Of a DNA stretch of 64,000 nt, positions 52,582 to 61,055 are shown piece by piece (positions within the stretch are counted from its first letter, which is position 1; the number at the start of each line of letters is the position of its first letter). The DNA lies in NCBI GenBank assembly GCA_038405045.1, contig JBBZIV010000002.1:62001-126000 (forward strand), written 5' to 3'. The position numbers and the translations under genes are program-made. Origin of the DNA: Sporobacter sp038405045. GTDB taxonomy: Bacteria > Bacillota > Clostridia > Oscillospirales > Oscillospiraceae. The notes beneath the pieces are model-generated. The model saw only the letters and a list, made by a program, of their open reading frames with translations, had not been told where the DNA came from and made no database searches.

Positions 52582-53288
52582 TGGAACAAGCAACGCTCTG
52601 CCGCCTCTTGGCTGCCAAACAAGGGGATCGCGACGCTGCCGATGAAATGGTGTCGCTCAATTCCGGACTCATCTGGAGCGTCGCGCGGCGGTACTTCGGG
52701 CGCGGCGTCGACCCGGACGACCTCTACCAGCTGGGCTGTGTCGGCTTTCTGAAGGCGGTGGCCGGATTTGACCCCGAATACGGCACACAGTTTTCAACAT
52801 ATGCCGTCCCAAAGATCGCCGGGGAGATCCGGCGCTTTTTGCGTGACGACGGCAGCATCAAAGTCAGCCGCACCATCAAGGAGCGGGCGCATGTCATCCA
52901 CAGCGCGAAGAGCCACTTAGAGCAAAAGCTCGGCCGGGAGCCGACACTATCAGAGCTGTCGGCGGAGACCGGCGTGACGATTGAGGATATCGCCGTCGCC
53001 GAGACGGCTGTCGGTGCACCGGAATCGCTGCAGCGGGAGACGGGGGATGACGGCTTCACACTGGAAAACATCCTCGGCGACTGGTGCCAGGAGGAGCATC
53101 TGATTGAGCGCGTGGCGCTGCGCGAGGCCATTGCCGCGCTGCCTGAAAAGGAACAGATGGTTATTCGCCTGCGCTATTACCGCGGTATGACGCAGGAGTC
53201 GGCCGCCCGTATCTTAAAAGTGTCGCAGGTGCAGGTCTCGCGGCTGGAGCGCCGCGCCGTTGAGCAGCTGCGATACCTGCTGAGATAG
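52578..53288 (+). CDS. sigF: RNA polymerase sigma-F factor (SpoIIAC)
   Basis: 236-aa forespore-specific sigma factor. Region 2: LIWSVARRYFGRGVDPDDLYQLG and FSTYAVPKIAGEIRRFLRDDG. Region 3: RTIKERAHVIHSAKSHLEQKLGREPT. Region 4: LPEKEQMVIRLRYYRGMTQ and KVSQVQVSRLERRAVEQLR. Third gene of the operon with the normal order spoIIAA-AB-AC. Confidence 0.96.
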   Translation: MMEQATLCRLLAAKQGDRDAADEMVSLNSGLIWSVARRYFGRGVDPDDLYQLGCVGFLKAVAGFDPEYGTQFSTYAVPKIAGEIRRFLRDDGSIKVSRTIKERAHVIHSAKSHLEQKLGREPTLSELSAETGVTIEDIAVAETAVGAPESLQRETGDDGFTLENILGDWCQEEHLIERVALREAIAALPEKEQMVIRLRYYRGMTQESAARILKVSQVQVSRLERRAVEQLRYLLR

Positions 53289-53379
53289 AGAGTACTGCGG
53301 CAGCTGTTGAGTCATAATAACCTGAGAATGCAAGGGCATATTATGCCCGCCGTCTCAGGCTGTTTATTTTCATTAAAAA

Positions 53380-53394
53380 TATCGATAATCGATA
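53380..53394. promoter_or_regulatory. Palindromic operator candidate upstream of the DUF2975 cassette
   Basis: TATCGAT-A-ATCGATA, a perfect 7-bp-arm palindrome with a single central base, ending 8 bp before the -35 hexamer. It could bind the XRE protein of the cassette (autoregulation). Confidence 0.5.
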
Positions 53395-53402
53395 AATTAC
53401 TA

Positions 53403-53431
53403 TTGCAAAACAATATAACGTCTGTTATACT
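53403..53431 (+). promoter_or_regulatory. Promoter of the DUF2975-XRE-DUF4173 cassette
   Basis: TTGCAA, 17-bp spacer, TATACT, 31 bp upstream of the DUF2975 start codon. Confidence 0.7.
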
Positions 53432-53462
53432 GCGGGTGAAAATTGTTTTAGGAGGCCATACG

Positions 53463-53906
53463 ATGTGGAATGACGACCGATCACTTCTTTTAAGCCGTGT
53501 CTGTGTAACCGTCTTCTTGATTGTTCTAGCGGCAACGGCCGTTTTTGCGCCGTGGCTCGTAGCGAAAACGTTTGAGAATACGGATATGGCAGGTTCGGAG
53601 GCACTCGTCTTAATCACGGTCTATACAGGCTGCATTCCCGCCGCTTTTTTGCTGACAAGGCTATATATTCTCCTGCGCCGGATTGCGCAGGGCGATGTTT
53701 TTGTCCCGCAAAATGTTGAGGCGCTGCGGCACATCTCGTGGTGCTGTTTTGCCGGGGCTATCATCTGCGCCGTCTCCGTCATCTATTATATGCCGTGGGT
53801 CTTTGTCACTATAGCCGCTGGTTTTGTCGGCCTCATTGTCCGCGTCGTGAAAAATGTCTTCGCGCGGGCGGTCGCCCTGCAGGATGACGCCGACCACACC
53901 ATTTAG
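53463..53906 (+). CDS. DUF2975-type four-helix membrane protein
   Basis: 147-aa membrane protein with four predicted helices (about 11-32, 45-65, 90-110, 115-132). A short cytoplasmic segment RRIAQGDVFVPQNVEALR between helices 2 and 3 is characteristic of DUF2975. These proteins are commonly encoded next to a small XRE regulator, as here, and are of unknown function; a sensor or channel role has been guessed. GGAGG precedes the ATG. First gene of a three-gene unit. Confidence 0.8.
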   Translation: MWNDDRSLLLSRVCVTVFLIVLAATAVFAPWLVAKTFENTDMAGSEALVLITVYTGCIPAAFLLTRLYILLRRIAQGDVFVPQNVEALRHISWCCFAGAIICAVSVIYYMPWVFVTIAAGFVGLIVRVVKNVFARAVALQDDADHTI

Positions 53907-53916
53907 GGGGCAGACG

Positions 53917-54126
53917 ATGGCGATTGTAATTAACCTTGATGTCATGATGGCCCGGCGGAAAATCTCGTCCGGCGAGCTGGCCGAAAAAATCGGTTTAAGC
54001 CAGGCCAATCTGTCAATTCTCAAAACTGGAAAGGCACGGGCGATCCGTTTTTCAACGCTGGAAGCCCTCTGCCGGGCGCTGGACTGCCAGCCCGGCGACA
54101 TTTTGGAATACAGGGAGGAAGCATAG
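53917..54126 (+). CDS. Small XRE-family (YozG-like) transcriptional regulator
   Basis: 69-aa protein that is almost wholly one helix-turn-helix domain: RRKISSGELAEKIGLSQANL then ILKTGKARAIRFSTLEALC and CQPGDILEY. It belongs to the group that accompanies DUF2975 genes. It starts 10 bp after the DUF2975 stop, with a GGGGG site, and ends directly before the DUF4173 gene. Likely the cassette's own regulator. Confidence 0.88.
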   Translation: MAIVINLDVMMARRKISSGELAEKIGLSQANLSILKTGKARAIRFSTLEALCRALDCQPGDILEYREEA

Positions 54127-55713
54127 ATGACTGATTTGCCGAATGGGGCGAGCGGATCGCCCGAGTCCATACCGGGCAGGAATCTGCCCTCTTATACCGG
54201 GCTTGCTCCAGCCCCCTTTCAGGCGTCGCGACGAGACGGCTTATTTGCGCTAATCGCGTTTGTTCTCGGTTATTTCTTCTGCCGCTGGGTGCTGGTGTCG
54301 ACACAGGGGTGGGGGACGGCCGTTTTCACCGTCGCTTTCTTGGCAACGATCACGACGTATCTTTTTGCGAAAGGCGCACGGATGAGCGGTGAAGCGTGGT
54401 TTTGGCTCGGCGTGACGCTTCTTGTCGGCCTCAGCTTTGCCGTCTGGGACGACGTTGGTCTTCTGCCGTTGAAAAACATGTTCTTATTCTGCGCCGCTGT
54501 GTACTGGGTTATGGCCGCTACGCAGACACAGATGGCCGGGAAAACAAGCAATTTTCTGCTGCTCGATGCCCTGAGTGCCGTTTTTATCGTTCCCTTCAGC
54601 AACTTTATAAACCAGTATAAAGGTCTTGGGGCGTTGAACCGTGGGCGGGAGCCAAAAAAGAGAATGGGCCAGTCAATTGCCTTGGGGATCGTCCTAGCTG
54701 CTGTCGTTATTCTGTTTGTAACGCCACAGCTTTTAACAGCCGACAGCGGTGGTTTTTCGCATCTGCTGCGCCGCTTTATCGGCTTGTTCCGATTCGATTT
54801 CTCAAAGCTCGTCGAATTTCTCTTGTATGCCTTCCTCGCCATCCCGACGGCGGCCTATCTGTTCGGGCTTGTGTCTGGCTGTGCCGCCCGGCGGCACACA
54901 TCGTCGTTTTCCCCGGAGAAGACGGGTGAAAGCGTCAAGGCTTGCCGTGTTGTCGCGCCGGTGACGATTTTTATTGTTCTGGGCGCGGCGGTTTTACTGT
55001 ATGGCGTATTCATCGCGTGCCAAGTGCCGTATTTCTTTTCGGCATTCTCCGGCGCGCGGCCGGACGGCTGGCTCTCGTATTCCGACTATGCCCGGCGCGG
55101 ATTTTTTGAGCTCTGCCGACTGGCTTTTGTTAATCTTCTGCTTTTAACGGCGGCCAACGTCATAAGTCGCACGCCGCGGCGGGAGAGCCTGCTGCTCAAA
55201 ATCTTCAACAGCCTCCTCGCGCTCATAACACTGCTCCTCATCGCGACGGCCTGGAGCAAGATGGCGCTGTATATCAGTGCCTATGGCCTCACGATGCTGC
55301 GGATTCTGCCATGCGTGTTTATGACGCTTCTGGCGATAATTTGTATCGGGATTCTTGTATTGCAGAAATGGCAGTTTTCAATCATCCGTCTCGCGCTGAT
55401 TGCCGGGGCCGTCTTGTTCACGGCGCTTTGCATATTAAATGTTGACGGCTATATTACCCGATATAATACGAATCGGTACCTCGCCGGAACACTGCCGCAG
55501 TACAGTGACGCTGTGCTCTATCGCGCCGGGGCGGCGGGCGTTCCTGACGCCGCGCGGGTTTATGAAACAACGAAGGACCCAGTCCTGCGCGGCGCGCTGC
55601 AAAACTATCTCCAGGAGCAAAAATCACGCACCGACATGACAGACGGTACCTTCCGGGAGACGTATCAGGACAAAATAGCGCGGGAAACACTTCGAACGCT
55701 TAATCTGGGGTAA
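54127..55713 (+). CDS. DUF4173/DUF4153-type polytopic membrane protein
   Basis: 528-aa protein with about 11-13 hydrophobic helices. The conserved segment DGWLSYSDYARRGFFELCRL, near residue 315-335, matches the YARxGFFEL motif of DUF4173. A short soluble C-terminus (about 450-528) follows the last helix and contains TRYNTNRYLAGTL. Function unknown; homologues often sit beside small regulators and DUF2975 proteins. The ATG is the base after the XRE stop, so it is translated as part of the cassette. Followed by a bidirectional terminator. Confidence 0.8.
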   Translation: MTDLPNGASGSPESIPGRNLPSYTGLAPAPFQASRRDGLFALIAFVLGYFFCRWVLVSTQGWGTAVFTVAFLATITTYLFAKGARMSGEAWFWLGVTLLVGLSFAVWDDVGLLPLKNMFLFCAAVYWVMAATQTQMAGKTSNFLLLDALSAVFIVPFSNFINQYKGLGALNRGREPKKRMGQSIALGIVLAAVVILFVTPQLLTADSGGFSHLLRRFIGLFRFDFSKLVEFLLYAFLAIPTAAYLFGLVSGCAARRHTSSFSPEKTGESVKACRVVAPVTIFIVLGAAVLLYGVFIACQVPYFFSAFSGARPDGWLSYSDYARRGFFELCRLAFVNLLLLTAANVISRTPRRESLLLKIFNSLLALITLLLIATAWSKMALYISAYGLTMLRILPCVFMTLLAIICIGILVLQKWQFSIIRLALIAGAVLFTALCILNVDGYITRYNTNRYLAGTLPQYSDAVLYRAGAAGVPDAARVYETTKDPVLRGALQNYLQEQKSRTDMTDGTFRETYQDKIARETLRTLNLG

Positions 55714-55755
55714 GCGGAAAAACGCCGGATGGAAAAAACTTTCACTGCAAAACGC

Positions 55756-55788
55756 CAACTGCCGGGCCATGTGCCCGGCAGTTGCTTT
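55756..55788 (+). terminator. Bidirectional terminator between the DUF4173 and DUF2461 genes
   Basis: 12-bp perfect stem CAACTGCCGGGC / GCCCGGCAGTTG with a 5-nt loop; short T runs on both sides (CTTTC on plus, GCGTTTTG on minus). Confidence 0.75.
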
Positions 55789-55814
55789 CGATTAATGAAA
55801 TGCCGAGCCTCGGC

Positions 55815-56474
55815 CTAAACGTCCCCCTCGAGCGATTGGCAGAATGCATACAGCGGTACAAGTGATTCGAATTCGAGGCAGAGCGTTTTGGCAAACGCCG
55901 GGGTGGCGATTGTTTCGTGCCCCTTAAATTCAGCGATGACGGCAAGCGTTTTCCGATTGTACCAATCGGCGAGCAGGCCGATCTTCTCAGCTTTTTTGCG
56001 CCGGTATTCCTCACCGAAAATCTGAAGGGCTTTGTGGCTTTTGAGCGCTGCGGCGATGCGCTCAAATTCGGCGGGGTTTACGTCAAGCCGGTCACGGAAT
56101 ATCTTCATCGTCGCGGCAGTCGCCGCGTAATATCCCATACCGTACATGTACCCCTCGGGAGAAATTTCAAAAAAGAAGACGGGCGTTTCCTGCCAGTTTT
56201 CATGGTGCTTTTCCAGAGAGAACCAAAGGCTGTCCTTATAGAATTCACCGGTCTTGACGCGGCGTGCGTCTTTGTATATACGGGAGATGCGATATGTGAG
56301 GTCGAGCCCCGTTTTCTCCGTCAGATATGACCAGACGTCGTCAGCCAGCGCCTTGAGCGGGGCTTGGATTTCATCTTGAAAAACGCCTTTGTTTTCGAGA
56401 AACCACGCCCGATTGTTATTCAAGCGGATGCCCCATAAAAATTCCGTTGCTTTTTCCGTAAAACCGGTGAACAT
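55815..56474 (-). CDS. DUF2461 family protein
   Basis: 219-aa soluble protein of the DUF2461/TIGR02453 family, whose function is not established. Typical features: FLWGIRLNNNRAWFLENKG at the N-terminus, then YRISRIYKDARRVKTGEFYK and FFEISPEGYMYGMGYY. ATG 56474 was chosen with AAAGGA 9 nt upstream; TTG 56483 is in frame. Single gene, convergent with the cassette on its left. Confidence 0.88.
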   Translation of the reverse strand: MFTGFTEKATEFLWGIRLNNNRAWFLENKGVFQDEIQAPLKALADDVWSYLTEKTGLDLTYRISRIYKDARRVKTGEFYKDSLWFSLEKHHENWQETPVFFFEISPEGYMYGMGYYAATAATMKIFRDRLDVNPAEFERIAAALKSHKALQIFGEEYRRKKAEKIGLLADWYNRKTLAVIAEFKGHETIATPAFAKTLCLEFESLVPLYAFCQSLEGDV

Positions 56475-56535
56475 GACGCACAATCCTTTCTCATATAACG
56501 CACCGAAAATTTAAACACCAAAAAACACGTTTATT

Positions 56536-57438
56536 TTATTGGCTGTCACGTATTTGCTGCCGGTCAGTTTTTATAAAAGACAGCTTTGTCTCACTAATGA
56601 TAACGGCTGCAAACGTAAGCATAAAGCCAACGGTCAGCTTGACGGTTAACACTTCGCCGGTAAAGAGGACGGAGGCCACAGCCCCGAAAACTGCCTCCAG
56701 CGCCATGATGACGGCCGCCTGTGCAGGCGGCGTATGTTTTTGGCCGAACGTCTGAAGAAACAGGCACAGGGCCGTGCTCACGACCGTCAGAAAAACAAGG
56801 CCCCAAACAGTCCCAGCCGTGAGATTGACCGGCGCCGGTTCAAATAGAAAGGCCAGTATCAGCGCAAGCGCCCCGGCAACAGCAAACTGCAGCATTGCCA
56901 CAAGCACGGTGCTGCGGTTACGCACAGCCGCGCCTGTCACAACGATGTGAACGGCAAAAACGAGCCCGCAGACAAGCGTCAGCCCATCGCCGAGACCGAG
57001 GCGGAGACTGCCATCAAGCGAGATGAGACCGACGCCGATAATGCAGATGGCTGCTGCGGCAATGTTAAAGGCGTCCGGCCGTTTCCGCCTGAAAGCCCAA
57101 TAGAGAAACGGGACGATGATACAGTAAACGGCCGTCAGAAAGGCGTTTTTACCCGGCGTAGTGAGCGCAAGACCGAACGTTTGAAACGCATAGGCAGCCA
57201 GCAACAAAAGCCCCATGATAACGCCACTCGTCAGATACCGCTTATCAAGCTTTTTGAAATCGCGCGCAGCAAACGGCAGCATGACAGCGGCAGCGCCCAA
57301 AAACCGAATGGCGAGGATAAAAAACGCCCCCATGTGGGTCAGCGTCACGTCCATCAGGACAAATGAGATCCCCCAGATGAGCGTTGCCAGAAACAAGGCG
57401 GCCCGCCCGAGTGCTTGATCGTAATTTTTCACTGTCAT
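56536..57438 (-). CDS. EamA/RhaT (DMT) family transporter
   Basis: 300-aa exporter with ten helices from two EamA repeats. Repeat 1 begins AALFLATLIWGISFVLMDVTL and repeat 2 GDGLTLVCGLVFAVHIVV. The glycine/proline-rich helix ends (LTTPGKNAFL, FGQKHTPPAQAAVIMALEAVFGA) are as usual. Substrate unknown; relatives export amino acids or metabolites. The ATG has GGAG only 1 nt away, while the in-frame GTG at 57432 is 7 nt from it and may be the true start. A hairpin lies between this gene and pcrA. Confidence 0.85.
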   Translation of the reverse strand: MTVKNYDQALGRAALFLATLIWGISFVLMDVTLTHMGAFFILAIRFLGAAAVMLPFAARDFKKLDKRYLTSGVIMGLLLLAAYAFQTFGLALTTPGKNAFLTAVYCIIVPFLYWAFRRKRPDAFNIAAAAICIIGVGLISLDGSLRLGLGDGLTLVCGLVFAVHIVVTGAAVRNRSTVLVAMLQFAVAGALALILAFLFEPAPVNLTAGTVWGLVFLTVVSTALCLFLQTFGQKHTPPAQAAVIMALEAVFGAVASVLFTGEVLTVKLTVGFMLTFAAVIISETKLSFIKTDRQQIRDSQ

Positions 57439-57448
57439 ACTCCGTTAG

Positions 57449-57479
57449 CCGGACAAACAGGAATTAGCCGCTTGTCCGG
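57449..57479 (-). other. Hairpin between pcrA and the EamA gene
   Basis: Inverted repeat CCGGACAA / TTGTCCGG, 15-nt loop, directly after the pcrA stop and 9 nt before the EamA ribosome site. No T run follows, so it may be a processing or attenuation element rather than a terminator. Confidence 0.4.
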
Positions 57480-59915
57480 TCAGATTTTTTTCATGTACGC
57501 TGACGCCGAGCGCGCCATCAGCCGCTTCGTCCCACCGTTATCGAAGGCAACCTCCAAAAGGGCGTCACCGCCAGCTGGCGAAACGCTGATAATAAGCCCG
57601 CGCCCGAACGCCTTGTGCTCGACACTGTCGCCTTTTTGAAAGGCCGCCGCCGGAGCAGCCTGCAGGATACTCGGCGCATAAGGTTTTAAATCCTTCTTTT
57701 TGTAGGACGTCGCACCCGAAGAGGATGAGCGGCTATATGGGCGCTCTGTAGATGTTCGTGAACTCTCAAAACCATCGTCGTCAAAGCGATAGCCCATGGA
57801 AAATGCGGGTGATTCCGGCTTGTCAATATGGTCGGAAGAGACCTCCTCAATAAAGCGAGAGGGTTTTCCGGCCGTTGTTTTGCCGAAGATCATGCGCTGA
57901 CGGGCGCTGGTGAAATAGAGCTTTTTTTTGGCGCGCGTCATCCCAACGTAGCACAGGCGGCGCTCCTCCTCCATCTCCTCCGGCTCGCCGATGGCGCGCA
58001 CACCTGGGAAAATGCCCTCCTCAGCCCCGACTATGAACACCGTTTCAAACTCCAAGCCCTTGGCGCTGTGCATCGTCATCATCACGACACTGTCCGCCGT
58101 TTTGTCATACTGGTCGAGATCTGTGTACAGCGCTATTTCATTGAGAAAGTCCAAGAGGGTACCGCCTTCGGCCTCGCGCAGAAACGTGACGATGTTAGTT
58201 TTGAGCTCGCGGACATTTTCAAGCCGCGTCAAGTTCTCGTCCGTCTCCTTCGCCTCCAGCATGCGCACGTAGCCGCTGCGGTCAAGCAGCGCTTCATAAA
58301 AGCTGTCGAGCGGGACCGTGTCGGCGAGCGCGCGCAGCTCGTCAATTAGATTAACAAATTGGTGCAGCTTGGGCGCTGCCTTTTGGAGGCTTTCAATGGT
58401 TGAGGATGCCTTTAAAACGTCATAGACGGCCATTTGCCGCGTCGCAGCCATTTCGTAAACGGCGTCCAGCGTGACTTGGCCGATGCCGCGCGGCGGGTTG
58501 TTGATAATGCGCATGAGGCGCAGGTCGTCTGACGTGTTATTCACAACACAGAGATACGCCAGCATGTCCTTCACTTCCGCGCGGTCAAAAAAGCGCGTGC
58601 CACCGACCATGCGGTACGGGATGCCGCTGCGCTTGAAGGCGTACTCGAGCTGGTTTGACTGGGCGTTGAGGCGGTAGAGCACCGCGTGGTCGCTCCATCT
58701 GTCGCCCGCGGCAATGTCTGATATAATCGTCGATGTGACGAAGGCGGCCTCCTCGCGCTCGTTGGGCGCGATGTGTAGCGTTACCTTCTCGCCGCTATCC
58801 TTCTCCGTCCACAGCTTTTTGCTGTGGCGACCCTTGTTGTTCCGGATGACGTCATTGGCGGCGTTTAATATATGGCTCGTCGAGCGGTAATTCTGTTCTA
58901 ATCGAATGACGCGGGCGTTTTTATAATGGCTTTCGAAGCTTAGTATATTTTCAATCGTCGCGCCGCGGAATTTATAGATGCTCTGGTCATCATCGCCGAC
59001 GACGCAAATGTTTTCGTGGCCGCCCGCCAAAGCGCGCGCTAACAGGTACTGGAGGTTATTTGTGTCCTGATACTCGTCAATCAGCACATAGCGAAAGCGG
59101 CGCTGATAAAACGCCCGCACGTCTTCATGCTCCTGAAGCAGGCGGACGGTCAGGAGAATCAGGTCATCAAAATCGAGGGCGTTGGAGGACTTCATGCGCT
59201 GGGCATATTCGAGATATGCCCGCGCGATGTGGCGCTTGCGGATATCACCTGTTTTGTCGGCAGCGGCGGCAAAATCCTCGGCCATAATCATGCTGTCCTT
59301 CGCGCGGCTGATTGTATTGAGCACCGTGCGGTACGGATACGTCTTATCGTCCATATTGAGGTCTTTTAAAATCCGCTTCATGAGGGACTGACTGTCCGAC
59401 GTGTCGTAAATCGTGAAGGAACGGTCATACCCGAGCCGGTCAATATCGCGCCGCAGGATGCGCACGCACGCGGCGTGAAACGTTAGCGCCCAGATATCGT
59501 TTGAGGCTTCGCCCAACAGCTTTTCAAGGCGCAGCTTCAGCTCGTCGGCCGCCTTATTTGTAAAGGTAATCGCCAAGAGCCGCCACGGCTCGACCGGTTC
59601 AACGGCGCATAACGCCTGCGCCCGCGCACGCTCTTCCGGTATGGGGTTCTTGGCGTACGCTTCCAAAAACGCCGCGTCCTGCTCTGTGACGGCGGGCGGG
59701 ATTTCCATACTATCCGAGCCACTGCCGTATTGAATCAAATTCGCGATTCTGTTGATCAGAACCGTTGTCTTCCCGCTGCCGGCACCGGCCAGCAGGAGCA
59801 AAGGGCCCGCCGTCGTCAAAACGGCACGGCGCTGCATTTCGTTTAAATGCATGAAATCAAGCGCAATCACGTCGCGCCGAGCCGAAATAAAGCGATCTGT
59901 CAATGAAGCTGTCAT
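57480..59915 (-). CDS. pcrA: UvrD/PcrA-type ATP-dependent DNA helicase
   Basis: 811-aa superfamily 1A helicase, 3'-5', for nucleotide excision repair and displacement of proteins from DNA. The N-terminus has the Q motif LNEMQRRAV. Motif I is LLLAGAGSGKTT, motif Ia ITFTNKAA, motif II VLIDEYQDTN, motif III VVGDDDQSIYKFRGA, motif IV VIRLEQNYRST, motif V MTMHSAKGLEFE and motif VI RLCYVGMTRAK. A linker and Tudor-like C-terminus (SVEHKAFGRGLIISV) matches PcrA. ATG 59915 has GAGGAG 7 nt upstream. Confidence 0.95.
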   Translation of the reverse strand: MTASLTDRFISARRDVIALDFMHLNEMQRRAVLTTAGPLLLLAGAGSGKTTVLINRIANLIQYGSGSDSMEIPPAVTEQDAAFLEAYAKNPIPEERARAQALCAVEPVEPWRLLAITFTNKAADELKLRLEKLLGEASNDIWALTFHAACVRILRRDIDRLGYDRSFTIYDTSDSQSLMKRILKDLNMDDKTYPYRTVLNTISRAKDSMIMAEDFAAAADKTGDIRKRHIARAYLEYAQRMKSSNALDFDDLILLTVRLLQEHEDVRAFYQRRFRYVLIDEYQDTNNLQYLLARALAGGHENICVVGDDDQSIYKFRGATIENILSFESHYKNARVIRLEQNYRSTSHILNAANDVIRNNKGRHSKKLWTEKDSGEKVTLHIAPNEREEAAFVTSTIISDIAAGDRWSDHAVLYRLNAQSNQLEYAFKRSGIPYRMVGGTRFFDRAEVKDMLAYLCVVNNTSDDLRLMRIINNPPRGIGQVTLDAVYEMAATRQMAVYDVLKASSTIESLQKAAPKLHQFVNLIDELRALADTVPLDSFYEALLDRSGYVRMLEAKETDENLTRLENVRELKTNIVTFLREAEGGTLLDFLNEIALYTDLDQYDKTADSVVMMTMHSAKGLEFETVFIVGAEEGIFPGVRAIGEPEEMEEERRLCYVGMTRAKKKLYFTSARQRMIFGKTTAGKPSRFIEEVSSDHIDKPESPAFSMGYRFDDDGFESSRTSTERPYSRSSSSGATSYKKKDLKPYAPSILQAAPAAAFQKGDSVEHKAFGRGLIISVSPAGGDALLEVAFDNGGTKRLMARSASAYMKKI

Positions 59916-60006
59916 ATCTGTCTCCTCAATCAATATACCCGGCCGCTATTATATAACAAGAAGTGCCCGCACGCAATTATGAAGGGCGCGGTCAAGGGCA
60001 AACAGA

Positions 60007-60038
60007 TGACCGACGGGAGGTGTAACTCCCGTCGGTCA
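60007..60038. terminator. Strong GC-rich hairpin downstream of the GNAT gene
   Basis: 13-bp perfect stem TGACCGACGGGAG / CTCCCGTCGGTCA with loop GTGTAA. Only weak T runs flank it (CTGTTTG on minus). It lies 140 bp after the GNAT stop on the minus strand and could end that unit. Confidence 0.55.
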
Positions 60039-60058
60039 AAGGTTATGAGGATAATAAA

Positions 60059-60121
60059 ATGAAAAAAGATAAAAGCGGCATTGGCAACCCTACGCTACCT
60101 ATATTACCAGCCAGTTGTTAA
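60059..60121 (+). CDS. Possible 20-residue peptide ORF
   Basis: Plus-strand ATG with GAGGA about 6 nt upstream, reading MKKDKSGIGN then PTLPILPASC and TAA. It has a lysine-rich start, a Pro-rich centre and a C-terminal Cys. It lies directly after the strong hairpin in a gene-free gap between divergent/convergent minus-strand genes. Nothing else supports it; it may be chance. Confidence 0.25.
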   Translation: MKKDKSGIGNPTLPILPASC

Positions 60122-60179
60122 CAATTCTACATTTAATTGTTTCGAAACTATGAATTTTTGAATAAAGTTTTCATGAAGA

Positions 60180-61055
60180 TCAGTCAAACGCCGGGCCGTA
60201 CCAGCACACGGCGTCTGAACAGCGTTCCAAACCGCGAAGCGGGCGCAGCATACCGAAGCGACGATAATTAGCAGCGTCACCCGTCGTCGTGCGGAGACGG
60301 TAGACGGGTGCTGGGAAGTGCTCGCCGAGCGCGGCGACGGCAGCTTTCTTAAGCGCCGCGTCAGCCAATAAAAGCTCTTTGATGATAAGCGTGCCCGCCT
60401 CGCGCTCACAGATGGCACAGCCGACAGCCGTGCCGTTACGCCGGATTTCAAAAAGACCGCCGCCCGCTGTGCGGCAGAGGTGCTCTTGATAGGAGAGCGC
60501 ATGCGTGTCCATGTCGATATAGACGCCGCCGGATAAGAGGGCTGCCCGGCGCTGTCGGTACGATAGCGTCGAAACGGGCACGGCGGCAACACCCGGCGCG
60601 GGAGGCGTGAGAGTGGCCGCTTCAAACGCCTCCTCATAAACGCCGAAAAATTCAACGAAATCGCTTTTTCGGGCGTAATAGTCAAACAGGCCGTCTGTAG
60701 CCGGTTTCAGTACAACCGCGTCATAGCCGAGCGCCAGCGCCTGTTTTTCGGCAGCTGTCGTCACAGAAGCGCCGTAGCCTCGGCCTCTCTGAGCCGGGTG
60801 CGTGGCGACGGCGTAAATCATCGCACAGGCAAAGCGCTGGCCATCCGGCAGGACAAGGCTTCCAACGGGCAGAAGGTATGCTGCGGCGACAATCCCAGTC
60901 CCGCCGTCAATCACAACGGTGTGGTCCGGGCTAAAGAAGATTTTAAAAAAATCCTCAACGTCCTGCGCGCTGTCGTCAAAAACAAGGCGCCAGAGCTCTT
61001 TCAGAGCGGAGACGTCTTTTGAAGAGGCAAGGCGCGGCGCTGCCTGCGCCGTCAT
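60180..61055 (-). CDS. GNAT-family N-acetyltransferase
   Basis: 291-aa protein with an N-terminal GNAT fold: the acetyl-CoA loop is VATHPAQRGRGYGASVTTAAE near residues 90-110, preceded by ACAMIYAV. A second half (about 175-291: GGLFEIRRNGTAVGCAICE, TLIIKELLL) looks like a degenerate second acyltransferase domain, as in Eis-like proteins. Substrate unknown. ATG overlaps the UDG stop (ATGA), so it is cotranslated with it. Confidence 0.82.
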   Translation of the reverse strand: MTAQAAPRLASSKDVSALKELWRLVFDDSAQDVEDFFKIFFSPDHTVVIDGGTGIVAAAYLLPVGSLVLPDGQRFACAMIYAVATHPAQRGRGYGASVTTAAEKQALALGYDAVVLKPATDGLFDYYARKSDFVEFFGVYEEAFEAATLTPPAPGVAAVPVSTLSYRQRRAALLSGGVYIDMDTHALSYQEHLCRTAGGGLFEIRRNGTAVGCAICEREAGTLIIKELLLADAALKKAAVAALGEHFPAPVYRLRTTTGDAANYRRFGMLRPLRGLERCSDAVCWYGPAFD

